From Bonia amplexicaulis (lineage: Eukaryota > Streptophyta > Magnoliopsida > Poales > Poaceae), in the NCBI GenBank assembly GCA_036346245.1, contig CM070740.1, positions 18,296,128 through 18,360,127 of the forward strand: a stretch of DNA of 64,000 bases, read 5' to 3'. Under the pieces are notes generated by a model that did no database searches, was not told the origin of the DNA, and worked only from the letters and a program-made list of their open reading frames with translations. This document shows, piece by piece, positions 36,463-47,611 of the stretch (the first letter of the stretch is position 1; each line of letters begins with the position of its first letter). The position numbers and the translations under genes were made by a program.

Positions 36463-36469
36463 TATATAA
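36463..36469 (+). promoter_or_regulatory. TATA box of the second CACTA gene
   Basis: TATATAA followed by a CTAGGGTTAG leader and GC-rich sequence. The equivalent place in CACTA element 2 also has a TATA box (56772-56780, minus strand) and a CTAGGGTTT leader, which supports a shared promoter. Confidence 0.6.
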
Positions 36470-36939
36470 CCCCATTGCGCGCACCCCACTAGGGTTAGTC
36501 GCTCAGCGGATCCCGATCGAGCCCATCGCCCGTCGCCGCCGGCGTGCCTCCGACCCCATCGCCGCCGCGGAACCCCCGTCGTCGCCGTCCTTCGCTGCCG
36601 CCGCCGTCCTCCTCCCTCGGCCCCGTCGCCGTCGCGGAACCCCATCGCCGTCCTCCTCCCTCGGCCCGTCGCCGCCGGAACCCCGTCGCCGTCCACCTCC
36701 TCGGTGCCCTCTGCTACTTCTACTCCCTTGGTTGAATCCATTCCCCATCTCCGTTCCATCGTTCACTTCATCGCTTATTTTTTGATCTGTGAATGTGGTT
36801 GATGGCTCACTGTGTTGTACTGAAGGACATAGATTGCTTGTGGGATCGGTTGTTGCTCTATGATGATTAAAATCTTATCTTTGAGATTGGAGGATTTAAT
36901 CTTTGAGCTCTAATTATCGTCACTTGTTGTCTTTTGATT

Positions 36940-37235
36940 CATGCTCATATCATGCAACTATTGTTAATCGTGAGCTTTGAAGAATATATTATCTGTCACT
37001 TGTTGTCTTTTAATTACTGTCACTTGTTGTCTTTTAATTACTGTCACTTGTTATCTTTTAATTACTGTCACGTGTTGTCTTTTGATTCATGCTCATATCA
37101 TGCAACTATTGTTAATCGTGAGCTTTGAAGAATATATTATCTGTCACTTGTTGTCTTTTAATTACTGTCACTTGTTGTCTTTTAATTACTGTCACTTGTT
37201 GTCTTTTAATTACTGTCACTTGTGTCTTTTGATTA
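36940..37235. repeat. 24-bp tandem repeats in a larger duplication
   Basis: Units of TGTCACTTGTTGTCTTTTAA type repeat three to four times in two blocks. The blocks plus a GATTCATGCTCATATCATGC segment are duplicated with about 165-bp spacing. Non-coding, in the 5' part of the second CACTA gene. Confidence 0.9.
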
Positions 37236-37658
37236 CGTACATTGGCGAATGCACACATGTGAATGATATATTATCTAATTTGAAAGTGAAAAGGTTAAGA
37301 GCTCAAAGATTGAATTCAGTTTTGTTATAACCAATCGATGAAAAGTATATGATTGAGTAGCGGGACGGCCAAGATTAATCTTCTGTAACCCTACAATCCG
37401 AGAGCACAAATAATCAATTAATTCTTGAGCTTATTGCTAGTTTTAATTGATACATGCCTTTATACTTGACATACATATCTTGTCGAATATGTGCTATATC
37501 TTGAATGATTTGTTCAGTTCATATGATTACATTTTCATTATGATTTGTATATATGGATTGATGTCATTGGTGTGCTTATATAATTATAGAGGAATTATAT
37601 TTATGCTTATATCGTAAATTTTTTATCCTAATAGACCCACAAATTGTCAAATAGCAAC

Positions 37659-40600
37659 ATGTCATCCGCGCATTCTTCAACATCATCGCCGGAGGCGTCC
37701 GCTCCAAAATCAAGACGCTAAGGAAGAGGGCTATCAAAGAAGCCTGAGGGCCGATTTACCATCACACAAGTCGATGTATCTGGGGTCCCTCTCTTTCCCC
37801 CCAAAGCAATAAGCGCATGGAGAAGAACGATCGGAATAGTTGCACGACAACGAATTGAAATCACATTCGATTCGTGGAAGAGCGTGCCTACGACTCGGAA
37901 ACGTGAGCTGGTGACAGAAATTTTGGCATTGTTCGAGATCCCAGAAAAACACCAAGACGCCGTGCAACGACAAGCCTTGCTAGGGGCATGCAAAGCATGG
38001 AAGAACTTCAAGAGCACGCTTGTCAAGGACTACGTGGAGAAGGACGAAACGCCTTTCAAAAATACCCATTCACGGAACCACAATGGGAAGAGTTCAAGGC
38101 GATGAAGACAACGAAGAGTTCAAAAGTACAAGTGCGGCGCACAAGGCCCTCGAGCAAAAAAACACACACCCCACGGACTTGGCACGGTGGGTATGCGGGT
38201 AAAATCCGCGATGGAGGAGGGAGGACGAACAGTACCGCGGACATCGCCCGCCATTTGCCAATATCCCGGATGACCACGCTCGAAATTGGATTAGAGCAAG
38301 GTCATCTACAACGACATCGGGATGTCTCCTTCGAAACCCCGAGACCGACAAGTGTCTCGGTAGCTTGGTAAGATATCGATCGAACTACGTAGCTTGTAAT
38401 TACTCCACAACTTCGTGCAGTGAAATGACATGTCGTGCTCTTGCGAAGCGCTGATTGTTGAATTTCCATGGAACAAGGGAGAAAGATATACTCCGCGTAC
38501 GGGAAACAAGGAGCACCCGGGTCGTACGAGAGGCCTTGGGCTTTACGTTCCATGGAAACATAGTTTCGAAGATGACTCCGAAATGTATCGGCGTCGTAAG
38601 AGAAACAAAGCCGAGCGTGACGCACGGCCGAGAAGAGCTCAAGGCTACTCTTAGAGAGGAGATAATGGGTGATCCGCCGATAAAATCGAGATGAGGTGCG
38701 GAAGCAGACGGAAAATCAGCGGCCGCCCCGCTCCTATGCTAGCTAGCCCGCACAACCATCCGAGTAGTTGCGCGTCCAATCCGACGCAAACCGAGGCCAG
38801 ATTTTCTGTGGACGACTAATGAATCGCGCGTAGGCTACGCAAGCAGAAAACAAAACTTTTCTACCGCGCACACAAGGACATCATGCTTAGGAGGGATCAT
38901 GGATCGTTACCACTAGACGCGCAGCAGCAATGAAGAAGAGTTGGAGAAGCCGATCCAACCACGCGTCGAGGTAGTAGTGGAAGTAGTCGATCGTCCGAAC
39001 CGATCGTCTCCTCCACGCGATCAACCACACCACGAGCGGATCCAATCAGAGGTTGTTGATGCCGATCAACGCCGCAACGAGCGGCGCCTCCACCGGTATC
39101 CACACGTCCGGGTCGGAACGCCGATCGCGAGTGTACCAAAGACTCGCGAGCGGCTAGGGTTTGGCTCGAGGTGGCGGCTACGGATTAGCTCGGGATTATC
39201 AGATGCATCCCCTCAGCCCCTCGCCTCCATATATATAGACCTCCTCACTTGGGCCTCGTGGACCCGGGCCCAATAGGAGTCTATCCGGATCTCTATCCGA
39301 ATTGAGCCCATATCCGAATCACATTGAATTAGTGTTCCAACCCGTTAAGTATGCGACCACAGAGGTTCACGTATACTTGGTCGCGACCAGAAACACCTTC
39401 CGGTCACCCCGTTAATAGCGGCCTCTAGTAAGACATGTTAACCCCAAAGTATACGTAAAGATCATATCGGTGAACACCGTAATGTTCTCATGTACTAATC
39501 CCTTTGCCTCACGATATAGATTAAGCTCAAGGCGAGACTGTGTCATCCTCTTAATAACTCAATCACTCTCTCGATTTCGTGATGGATTATAAACTCGTGA
39601 TTGACTCCTCAATCACCTTGGCATGGCCATGCACTTTCATTATCCATTACATCGAGGGGCCCGAGATATCTCTCCCATAAGGAGGGGCAAATTCTATCTT
39701 GATCATTCACATCCCACTACATGTTTCATGGCAAACCCAAAGACTACTTTTATGACTACCCGATTCACGGAGTAGTGTTTAGTAGTCCCAAAGTAGCTAC
39801 TACGCATCTTGGGAACCATGATGATCTCAAGTCTAAGGATTCCACATAAACACTACTTGAGACCAACCGATGACACATGGAATCTCTGTAGTGTCTCATG
39901 GCGGGTCTATCCAACATATGTTCACTAACACATGTCCATATTATTGATTTGGTATCTCCATACCATGATCCATGAGACATGATCATCAATCAATACATAT
40001 CTCGATCTTTGAATCATATTTGTTCCTCATATGAAATATAATCGGGATCATTTAGAAATAGCAACATTTTGGCATTAAGAGTCTCATGAATAAGTCACAT
40101 ACTCATTGATCAATAATGATAATGTCTATTTCAAGGAACAAAGCAATGTATCATAAACATAGTATGTGATATATTCAACATCTCCATGTTGCCTCTAGGG
40201 CATATCACCAACAACGACATCCTGGTAATAATTATTATGTCTCGAATGCTTGCTCCATTGATAGGCCTATTCGATGAGCTAATTCTGTATCGTTATGTAG
40301 GAGCCTACGAAGTGCAGGCTCCAAGTGAGATATGCCTCCGTTCCCTTGTACGCTGCTTGGGGCCAGGCATATCAGTCTGGTATCGGGGCCAGGGTGCACG
40401 GTCAAGCTTTAGCGCCAGGCTTCGCAAAAGTTCATGTGGATGGTGTGCATATTAATTTTGAGGTCGTCCCGCTACCGAAGCCACCCACCGACGAGATCGT
40501 GGCTCTAGGGCAGGCCATTGGAACATTCATCCAGTGGCCTAAAACCGACATCTCCCTGGAGGCTTCTGCACCGGTGGAAGGACCAGATCTACAAGCACTA

Positions 40601-41966
40601 GTGCCATCTCCACTACAAGACTTGTCTCCACCACCGCTAGCTGCACCGGTGCTATCTCCACGGTTGCTCTTCTCGCCAGAGCAACTTCCACCGCTGCTAC
40701 CTTTACAGTCGACTGCCGTAAAGTCGACCTACAGCCGAGGTAGTAAGGGCAGCAAGGGCAAAGCACAGAAGACCAATGATGATATTGGCCCGTACCTGCC
40801 ATTGGCCCGTAAATTCGTGCTTGGCGAGCCGTTGCTCGAGAAAAAGGGCCTCCAACCCCTACCAATTAGTTGCCAGCAATTGCACAAGTGGTACATGGAA
40901 CAGTCCAATAAGCCGAGGGCTAACGGAGATCGGTATCCATTGTCAAATTCGCGTTGGAGCATTTCCATCACGATTTTCAAGGTCGTGTCTTCGTGGTCGC
41001 CGAGGACTTATTCGATCTTTTCACGCTCAACGCTCTCGACGCCTCACTCATTCGATGCCGACCGTAAGTGTGCACAATCACAGTCTCCGTTCATGTCATA
41101 CCGATAAATGCCATATATAATTTGTTGCTTTCGTGTGTATATATGTAGACACGTGCGGACTAAAGCTAGAACATCCCAGTCATCATCGGTTGGTTTCTTG
41201 GACCCACACTTGGTCGCCAAGTATACCATCGACGAGGATATGTCCGTCGTCGAGAGCTACATTGCATCGTGGTGCGGGCTCAACACAATAAGGATTATAT
41301 ACTTATGCCCTACAATCAAAACTTTCATTGGATTTTAATAGTCATTGTACCAAAATGGAACAAGGTATATTACCTTGATTCCTTAAGTAAGAATAAAATG
41401 GACTTCACGGTTGTCGCCCAAGTAATCGATAGGTAAGTTTATTTTCTCCGTACATACCTATATTGTACTCTTTCTTTCATTCGAATGACTAAGGTTAACT
41501 TTTTTGAATCACGTAGGGCGTTCGCGATGTACGTTGAAATGGGAGGTGTCTCGAAGCAAGGGGCCAAAGGCCTGAGATATACTCGAGATTTTAAGGTATT
41601 CGCTATTACACATTAATTAATCCTATGCGTGATTCGTATTAATACCTCTTGAGTTATTGCTCATTCTATTTTTGCAGTGCCACCAAAGAACAGCCGGACA
41701 ACACATGTGGATTCTATGTTTGCCACCATATGGACCTACTCCTCGATTCCTCGAGGATCACCAATTCAAGGTTTATCAATCTTTCCATATTTACTTCATA
41801 CTTATCACGTTACATATATCGTACATTGATAACCCTATCGATAGGTTGCGTACATCCCGACAACCGCATTGGAACAGTAGCGATATTTCACGAATTCGAG
41901 GAGAGTTGGCGTACTTTTGGTGGCTCAAGTCATAAAGTCGGAAGACAGTTCCACCGTGCACCATGA
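37659..41966 (+). pseudogene. Transposase_24-type protein with C-terminal ULP1-type protease, split by a solo LTR
   Basis: ATG at 37659 starts a Ser/Pro-rich leader and then the Ptta/En/Spm (Transposase_24) region (RIEITFDSWKSVP, VQRQALLGACKAWKNF, LVKDYVEKDETPF). The late EHPGRTRGLG block lies near 38520-38540. The solo LTR interrupts at 38816/40219. Beyond it come the WGQAYQSGIGARVHG and VPLPKPPTDEIVALGQAIG block, a Pro-rich linker, and a ULP1/C48 segment with SSSVGFLDP at about 41185 and the catalytic-type NTCGFYVCHHM at about 41699-41731. Small indels break several exons. ULP1-like proteases cut SUMO-type tags in their cellular roles; why transposons carry them is unsettled. Confidence 0.75.
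38817..40213 (-). mobile_element. solo LTR of the nested-copia family
   Basis: 1397 bp, same TAATGA(G)ATCGCG...CACCAACA ends as the LTRs at 9052 and 15740, flanked by ACGAC at 38812-38816 and 40214-40218. No internal copia sequence remains, so it arose by LTR-LTR recombination after insertion. CACTA element 2 has the uninterrupted site at about 54834-54850. Confidence 0.95.
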
Positions 41967-42430
41967 ATTTTATTGCATTGTAATTAATGCGGTGTAATGG
42001 ATATTTTATTTCAATTCAATTGATTCATTTGCTAAGTGGATACTTTATGTTTGTGAATGAAATGTGATGTGTATTGGATGTTTATGGATGCCTTATATAC
42101 TTGTTCATCTGCTTGTTTCAGAGGGCATGGCTAGCATTTCTGAGGCTAGCCAATAAATAGGAATAGATTTAGGGTAGAAGGAATATCACGACGGTTTTAA
42201 GTAAAACCGTCAGGATACCGATAATCCCGCACGGTTTTAATTAAAACCGTCGTGATTATCATGTAACACGACGGTTTTAACTAAAACCGCTCAGGATTAT
42301 CGTATCACAAACGGTTTTCAACCGTGCGTGATGACCTCGTATTATCACTGACCCATAAATTCAGATGGTTCACAAAACCGTCTGTGATGATGTTTTCGAA
42401 CCGTCTGTGATGACCTTTCCTGTAGTAGTG

Positions 42431-43010
42431 TGCCTCTCTGGAAAAAACATACTGCTACACAAGCTAGACGTTCCGCAAATCGAAAGTACCGCTCACACAG
42501 AGCCGGTCGTTCTGTAGATCGGATGTACCGCTCACACAGAGCTGGTAGTACCGCTCACTAATCGAACCGCTCACAAAGAGTCGATCGACCCGCTCACACG
42601 GAGCTGGTCGAAAGTACCGATCAGCGACTACACTAGTCCCTAACCACGTCAGACGGTTCGATCACTCAGGTCTCTGACCATGTTGTCCAGTTCGACCACT
42701 CAGGTCTCCGACCATGTTGTCCAGTTCGACCACACAGGTCTTTAACAACGATGGTCTCCGACCGTATTGGTTTTGACCACTCAGGTCTCGACCACATCGA
42801 CTATGTTGATTTTTAACCATGTTAGTCTTCAATCACACAGATCTCTAACTACTCCGTCAATCTTCGACCACGTTGTATTAATCATGTCAGTTCGACCATG
42901 TTGGTTTCGACCACACAGGTCTCGACCACGTCAATTCTACCACGCTGGTTTCGACCACACAGATCTCAACCACATCGGTTCGACCACACTAGTTTTGATC
43001 GCATAGGGAA
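42431..43010. repeat. GTACCGCTC-rich repeat and TTCGACCAC tandem array
   Basis: Imperfect units of AAGTACCGCTCACACAGAG (42480-42610) are followed by many units of the type TTCGACCACACAGGTCTC (42640-43010). The first part continues the repeat interrupted by CACTA element 1. Open frames here translate the array and are not genes. Confidence 0.75.
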
Positions 43011-43419
43011 TGTATGATCGATGGATTAGATAAATGATGACACTCGATGTTTGGATTTTTAGGCAGCAATGAGTGTATGATCGGTGGATTACATAAATAA
43101 TGACACTCGTTGTTTGGATTTTTAGGCAGCAATAATAACACCGTGATTTAATGATAAAAATAATGCTAAGATCAATTTCTGGCAAATAAAACAACCCGAG
43201 CCTTTCCTTTGATAAGTCATGCATACTATTTATTTGTATTTTGTGTATTGGCTCACGGAGCACGGTGGTTAGTGTGCTCACACTCGCTCTCACAACAAAT
43301 CCAAAGTCAAGAATTAGATCATTACGCCTCAGCAACTCTATTGGTCATGGTGGCAAAGAAGAAGAAGATGTCGAGGGCTAGGTCGCGAATCTCTAGTTGG
43401 CTGCTTGTGGGCATGACCT

Positions 43420-43628
43420 GAGGGTTCCCCCTGTGTGCATCGTTTTCCGCTGCTGCAATTTACTGATTTCGGCCTAATCGGCCCATGTGTAAGTCTACTA
43501 TTTTATTTATGCTTCCGCATAGTATGTATTTGATATTCATTTCTGTATCTGTGAACACTATCCACTGATTCAGGGAATAGTGCGGTGGAATCACAGAGGA
43601 TTTCGGATTGTAAAATCTGGGTCTGACA
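43420..43628 (+). mobile_element. 3' end of a Ty3/gypsy-type LTR
   Basis: Contains GAGGGTTCCCCCTGTGTGCA, a T-rich stretch and an end of the form GTAAAATCTGGGTCTGACA at 43628, typical of grass gypsy LTRs. The 5' boundary was not found. It abuts the CACTA-related copy b. Confidence 0.5.
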
Positions 43629-43630
43629 GT

Positions 43631-43971
43631 TGGGATCGAGAACCTGGGGGAGATGCCACAGATCGATGATGTGGTAGGGCATTATCGCAGACGGTTTACA
43701 TTAAAAACCTTTTGTGATATGCAAGCATGATCACAGACGGTTCTTGGTAATATTTGTCTGTAAATTATCACAGATGGTTCTTGTTAATAACCATCTGTGA
43801 TAATTGCTGATATCATTGATGGTTTTTTAATCTGAACCATCTGTGATAATTATTATCATAGACGGTTCTAGCGATGCGCTTGTAAAACTGTCTGTGGTAT
43901 TCTTAACATAGACGGTTCCGCCGAACCGTCTAAGATAAGATGTCCAGTGTATCCTTTTTTATAGTAGTGTG
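43631..43971. mobile_element. short CACTA-related element or fragment (copy b)
   Basis: Matches 30790-31079 from TGGGATCGAGAACCT to the terminal TATAGTAGTGTG, with several subterminal CAGACGGTT palindromes in between. No coding capacity. Confidence 0.65.
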
Positions 43972-44349
43972 AAGCCATTAACTAGAAATAATCCACTAGT
44001 AACTGCTAAATCATTCACTAGTAAATATTAATATTCAAACCAAATAATGATAATTAAGTAATCTCAAGACTAGTTAAAAGGAGAGAGATAATAGTACAAT
44101 TCAGCAAAATAAAAAGGTGGATTTAAAGAGCTAGGGGACGCACTACGTCACGACGCGATCACTCGTCGCAAGTCATAAGTCAAGCGAATTTCCACGCAAA
44201 AATGCGTGAATACGCGCACACGTGCAAGTGTGCACGTGTGTGTTTAGCCAATGTCCTCCTCATGTCATTCCCATGCCACATGTCATATGTTTTAATGAGT
44301 GGCAAAGACTCCATCTTATAAATTAGCTTCCTTCCACTTGGTTAGGAAA

Positions 44350-45252
44350 TATGAAACTGAACCATGCAATGAAAATTGCTTTTCACACTAACCCTTTTGT
44401 AAAAGGGTCTACCAAATTTTTCTCAACACAAATATAATTCACAGTAATCACTCTGAGTTCCTCAAGTTTCTAATAGGTTTAAGCATATGCTTCAAATGTC
44501 TGGAGGACTTCATATTATCCTTACTACTAGTAACTTTAGCAAACATTGTTTGATTATCATAGTACATTAGCATTACCAGTATTGGTTTCTCAACCAATGG
44601 CAAGTCCAATAGAAGCTCACTTAGCCATTCAGCCTTAATAGTGATTGTGTAAGTGCTACAAATTTTATTTCCATAGTTGACCTTGTCAATATGGTCTGTT
44701 TGCAAGACCTCCATGAAACTGCCGCACCAGCTAAGGTAAACACATAGCCACCTGTAGTTTTGATCTCATCCATATCAGAGATGCAATTGGAGTCACTGTA
44801 TTCTTCTAATACGGAAGAATAATCACTATAATGAATTCCCAAAGATGTTGTGTCTCTTAAGTAACGTAACACTTTTTCAAGTGCCTTCTAGTGATCATCT
44901 CCTAGGTTAGAAGTAAACTGACTTTAATTTGCTCATACCAAATGAAATGTCAGGTCTTGTGGCACCAGCTAAATACATGAGTGACCCAATAATTTGTGAA
45001 TATCTCAATTCATCTTTTCCTATCTGCTAATTCTTTCGAAGCTTAAGTATCGAGGTAAGAAAGACTTAGCCTCGCCAATTACGGCAATGCTTGTTCTAAA
45101 TATAAGTACGTCATTCACATACAGACACAAAATCACTTCTTGACCCCCAACATAATGGTAATATATACATTTATCAGATTTATTCATAACAAAACCAGCA
45201 GATATTAAAGTTTTGTCAAACTTCTTGTGCCATTTGTTTAGGTGTTTGCTTC
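44350..45252 (-). pseudogene. copia RT/RNase H fragment
   Basis: Minus-strand remnants: an RT segment (ILCLYVNDVLIF, with YVND in place of YVDD), then RNase H blocks (GIHYSDYS, EEYSDSNCISDMDE, GAAVSWRSCKQTILTRSTME), and the DNQTMFAKVTSSKDNMKSSR block, ending near 44350. The frame is broken several times. It is cut at about 45252 by the CACTA remnant; the upstream half of the RT was not found on the other side. It belongs to a different copia lineage from those at 5.6-18.5 kb. Confidence 0.8.
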
Positions 45253-46640
45253 TACTACTACTACAAAATAAGCTATACTTGATGCCTCATCACAGATTGT
45301 TCATAGAGAACCATATGCATTGTAATTATCACAAATGGTTTTACAAGCATGAGGGTCTATGTTACTAGGAATGGCTAGAACCATCTATGGTACGCAATTA
45401 TCACATACGGTTCTTGTTAATAACCGTCTGTGATAGTTCACAGATTGTTATTAAAAAAATTGTCTGTGATAATTGCAAACGTCATAGATGGTTTATAATT
45501 AGAATCATCTGTGATGTATCTCTCATATGCATGAATGGCGCGCACTTCGTCTCCCTAATGAGTCTCTTCGTTTCGGCTCTCCAATGCGTCTCTTCATCTC
45601 ACGCATCGAATTTATAAAATAATCATCCGTCATGTAGTGGAGATGAATCCCCACATCGCTGATGCACATATCTACTCTCAAGCACAAACAAATGGCTTCA
45701 GCGGCCTCTTCCTTGTCGCCGGCATTGATGGCCAACCTAGCCATCCTGTACGAGCACCTCACCGGCTGTACGTTGGCGGATGCTATGGAAGAACACTATG
45801 CCAACATTGTCCTCCCTCCTATGATCGATAATTTGCCAAAGAAGGTGACGGCCATCTTCCACCTTCTTAACATCCTCCTCCGCCACATCTTTTGGTTGGT
45901 CTCTCACTTTCGGTGAGCTAACCTCACCATCGACGTGGTCTTCTACAACAATGTTGTGTGTCTCCAGGATACTTGCCGTCGCTTGGAGTGTTTAGTTGAG
46001 GTAGTGGGCAACCGCATCCACCTTGTCAAGACCCCTGAAGTAAGGGAACAGAGCCTATGGGCTCAATTTGACTTGATTTTTCCATCGGAGGGTCTTTGAG
46101 AGACACTCTAATAAGCGTGTTAGCGAGTAGACATATTTTAGACTTTATTCGCTGATGATCCCATACCGTCCGATGCCGACCACATCGCCTACGAAGTTTT
46201 AAAGACAGAGATAGGATGCTACCTCCGCCATTTGAAAAACTTCGAAAGAGTTAGGTCTCTACTTTTTTAATCTTTTGTAAGAAGCGACTGGCCACGCTGT
46301 TTGGCCATTTGTAAAATACAAGCAGTTGAATTTGTATTTACTATATTTTATATATGTAAACAATCTCGATATAACAACATGGGTTATTACTGACTAGTAA
46401 AAAAAATAATTAAGTAATATATTTTTCTCGTGAGGCATTACTGAATTTGCATTTATGTATATGAGAGTGTGTAATGTATATGTGAATTTGCACTTGTGTA
46501 TACGAGAATGTGTCATGTATATATATGAATTTACATTTATGTATATGAGAATGAATTTAGAATCATCTGTGATGTATATTGTCACAGACAGTTTCTAAAG
46601 TAAATCCGTCTGCAATGTATATTTATCACGCCACCTCCTC
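45252..46640 (+). mobile_element. third CACTA-type remnant
   Basis: The left end CTACTACTACTACAAAATAA resembles a CACTA terminus and is followed by subterminal palindromes (45290-45510, CAGATTG, GACGGTT and AACCGTCTGTG types). A GTATATGTGAATTTGCA-rich stretch at 46440-46560 resembles CACTA element 1 near 35150-35260. More palindrome arms lie at 46555-46615. No right terminus was recognised, so the end is approximate. Confidence 0.6.
45692..45916 (+). CDS. unidentified frame inside the third CACTA remnant
   Basis: From an ATG at 45692 the frame reads MASAASSLSPALMANLAIL and then an LYEHLTGCTLADAMEEHY segment, ending at 45916. A coding-like stretch (VVFYNNVVCLQDTCRRLE, VGNRIHLVKTPEV) continues to about 46100 after the stop. 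No known transposase domain is recognised. It may be a gene piece captured by the element or a CACTA accessory gene. Product uncertain. Confidence 0.35.
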   Translation: MASAASSLSPALMANLAILYEHLTGCTLADAMEEHYANIVLPPMIDNLPKKVTAIFHLLNILLRHIFWLVSHFR

Positions 46641-47611
46641 CTCGAGAACGCCGCCTCCTCCCGGCGCGCCTCCTCCCTCGAGTCGGCCGCATCCACCCTG
46701 AGCACGCCTCCTTCTTGAGCACGCCATCTCCTTCCCGAGTATACAGTATGGTTATCAATAGGAGAGCTAAGTTGACTTTTATTGTCTACCTTGACCCTTG
46801 AGGGTCCAATTTCATGAAGTATCTATGGAACACTTTTTACCAGAGGCGCCGGTAAGGCCGAAAGTACCGATTATCATTTTTTTTGGAATTTTTTGGCCCA
46901 AAAAATTCAAACAAATTTTGAAATTTTATCGACCAAATATTGCTGAAAATCAGCCGAACTTGTTTGAAAATATCAGACTAATATCGGCCGAAATCGGAAT
47001 CATCAGAACAGCAAGCATGCAAGTTAAAAATAAAATCTGAAGCATGTATGCAATTTCAGAAGCATGAAAGCATGAGGTTGCTAACTAACAATAATAGCAA
47101 TAGCAAAGTTCATTCAAGACATCAACAAAGCAGCTACTACGTGAGTTGTGACAAAGAGCGCATCCAACAGAAGTGGATGAATTGGTACATCCCTACAGGA
47201 ATTGAAAATCTATAGTGCCTGCGCACACGTATGATTCTAGGCTGAATATGGATTGTTTCGGCCTGCACCAAGAAATCAAGATGCACCTCCGATTGCTGTT
47301 GCTAATGCCGATCCTCCCGTAGGCGTACTAAGCCTGACATCCCGCGCTAGCCGCCGACGAAGCCTGTGCAGTCATCTCCTGGTCGCCCGATCAAACTTTC
47401 CTCCGCCCGGCGCTTCGACCGAAGGGTGCCGAAGGGGGTACATCCAATAGCATTTGCGAGTAATTCACCTGAACTTCCATGGGCTATATATATTGTATAG
47501 GAAACATAAGAAAAAATCTTTACACAGCAATGAATGGAATATATAGCGATATTTCCCAGTTTATTTTGTTCGGCTCGTACAAAGCTGCGCTGCAACGTGG
47601 ACAAACACCGC
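46641..47611. other. repeat-derived sequence and 3' flank of the RWP-RK gene
   Basis: 46640-46740 is GC-rich (CGCCTCCTCC type). 46850-47030 is an AT-rich GGCCGAAA/TTCGGCC type repeat resembling 22830-22945. 47040-47611 is AT-rich and probably includes the 3' UTR of the minus-strand gene. Confidence 0.4.

Larger units (their letters stand above)
31861..42430 (+). mobile_element. CACTA (En/Spm) transposon 1
   Basis: Starts CACTACTACAGAAAGG at 31861 and ends with the inverted form (CCTTTCCTGTAGTAGTG) at 42430, flanked by the 3-bp duplication TGC (31858-31860 and 42431-42433). Subterminal CAGACGGTT/AACCGTCTG palindromes fill both ends (31890-32175 and 42185-42420). Inside on the + strand are a TNP2-like transposase (32.6-35.07 kb), a repeat array (35.4-36.45 kb), a second promoter (36463) and a Transposase_24/ULP1 gene (37.66-41.97 kb). 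Without the solo LTR the element is about 9.17 kb. Confidence 0.92.

Noticed and set aside
36391..36766. minus-strand frames of 87-122 codons in CACTA element 1
   Set aside because: Antisense to a GC-rich leader of the second CACTA gene; composition only.
36940..37235. regularly spaced 24-bp repeats that might suggest a CRISPR array
   Set aside because: This is a plant nuclear transposon; the units are directly tandem with no unique spacers.
42767..43006. + strand frame in the TTCGACCAC array
   Set aside because: Repetitive peptide that only translates the tandem repeat.
45523..45762. minus-strand frame in the third CACTA remnant
   Set aside because: Overlaps the + strand frame and palindromes; no domain.
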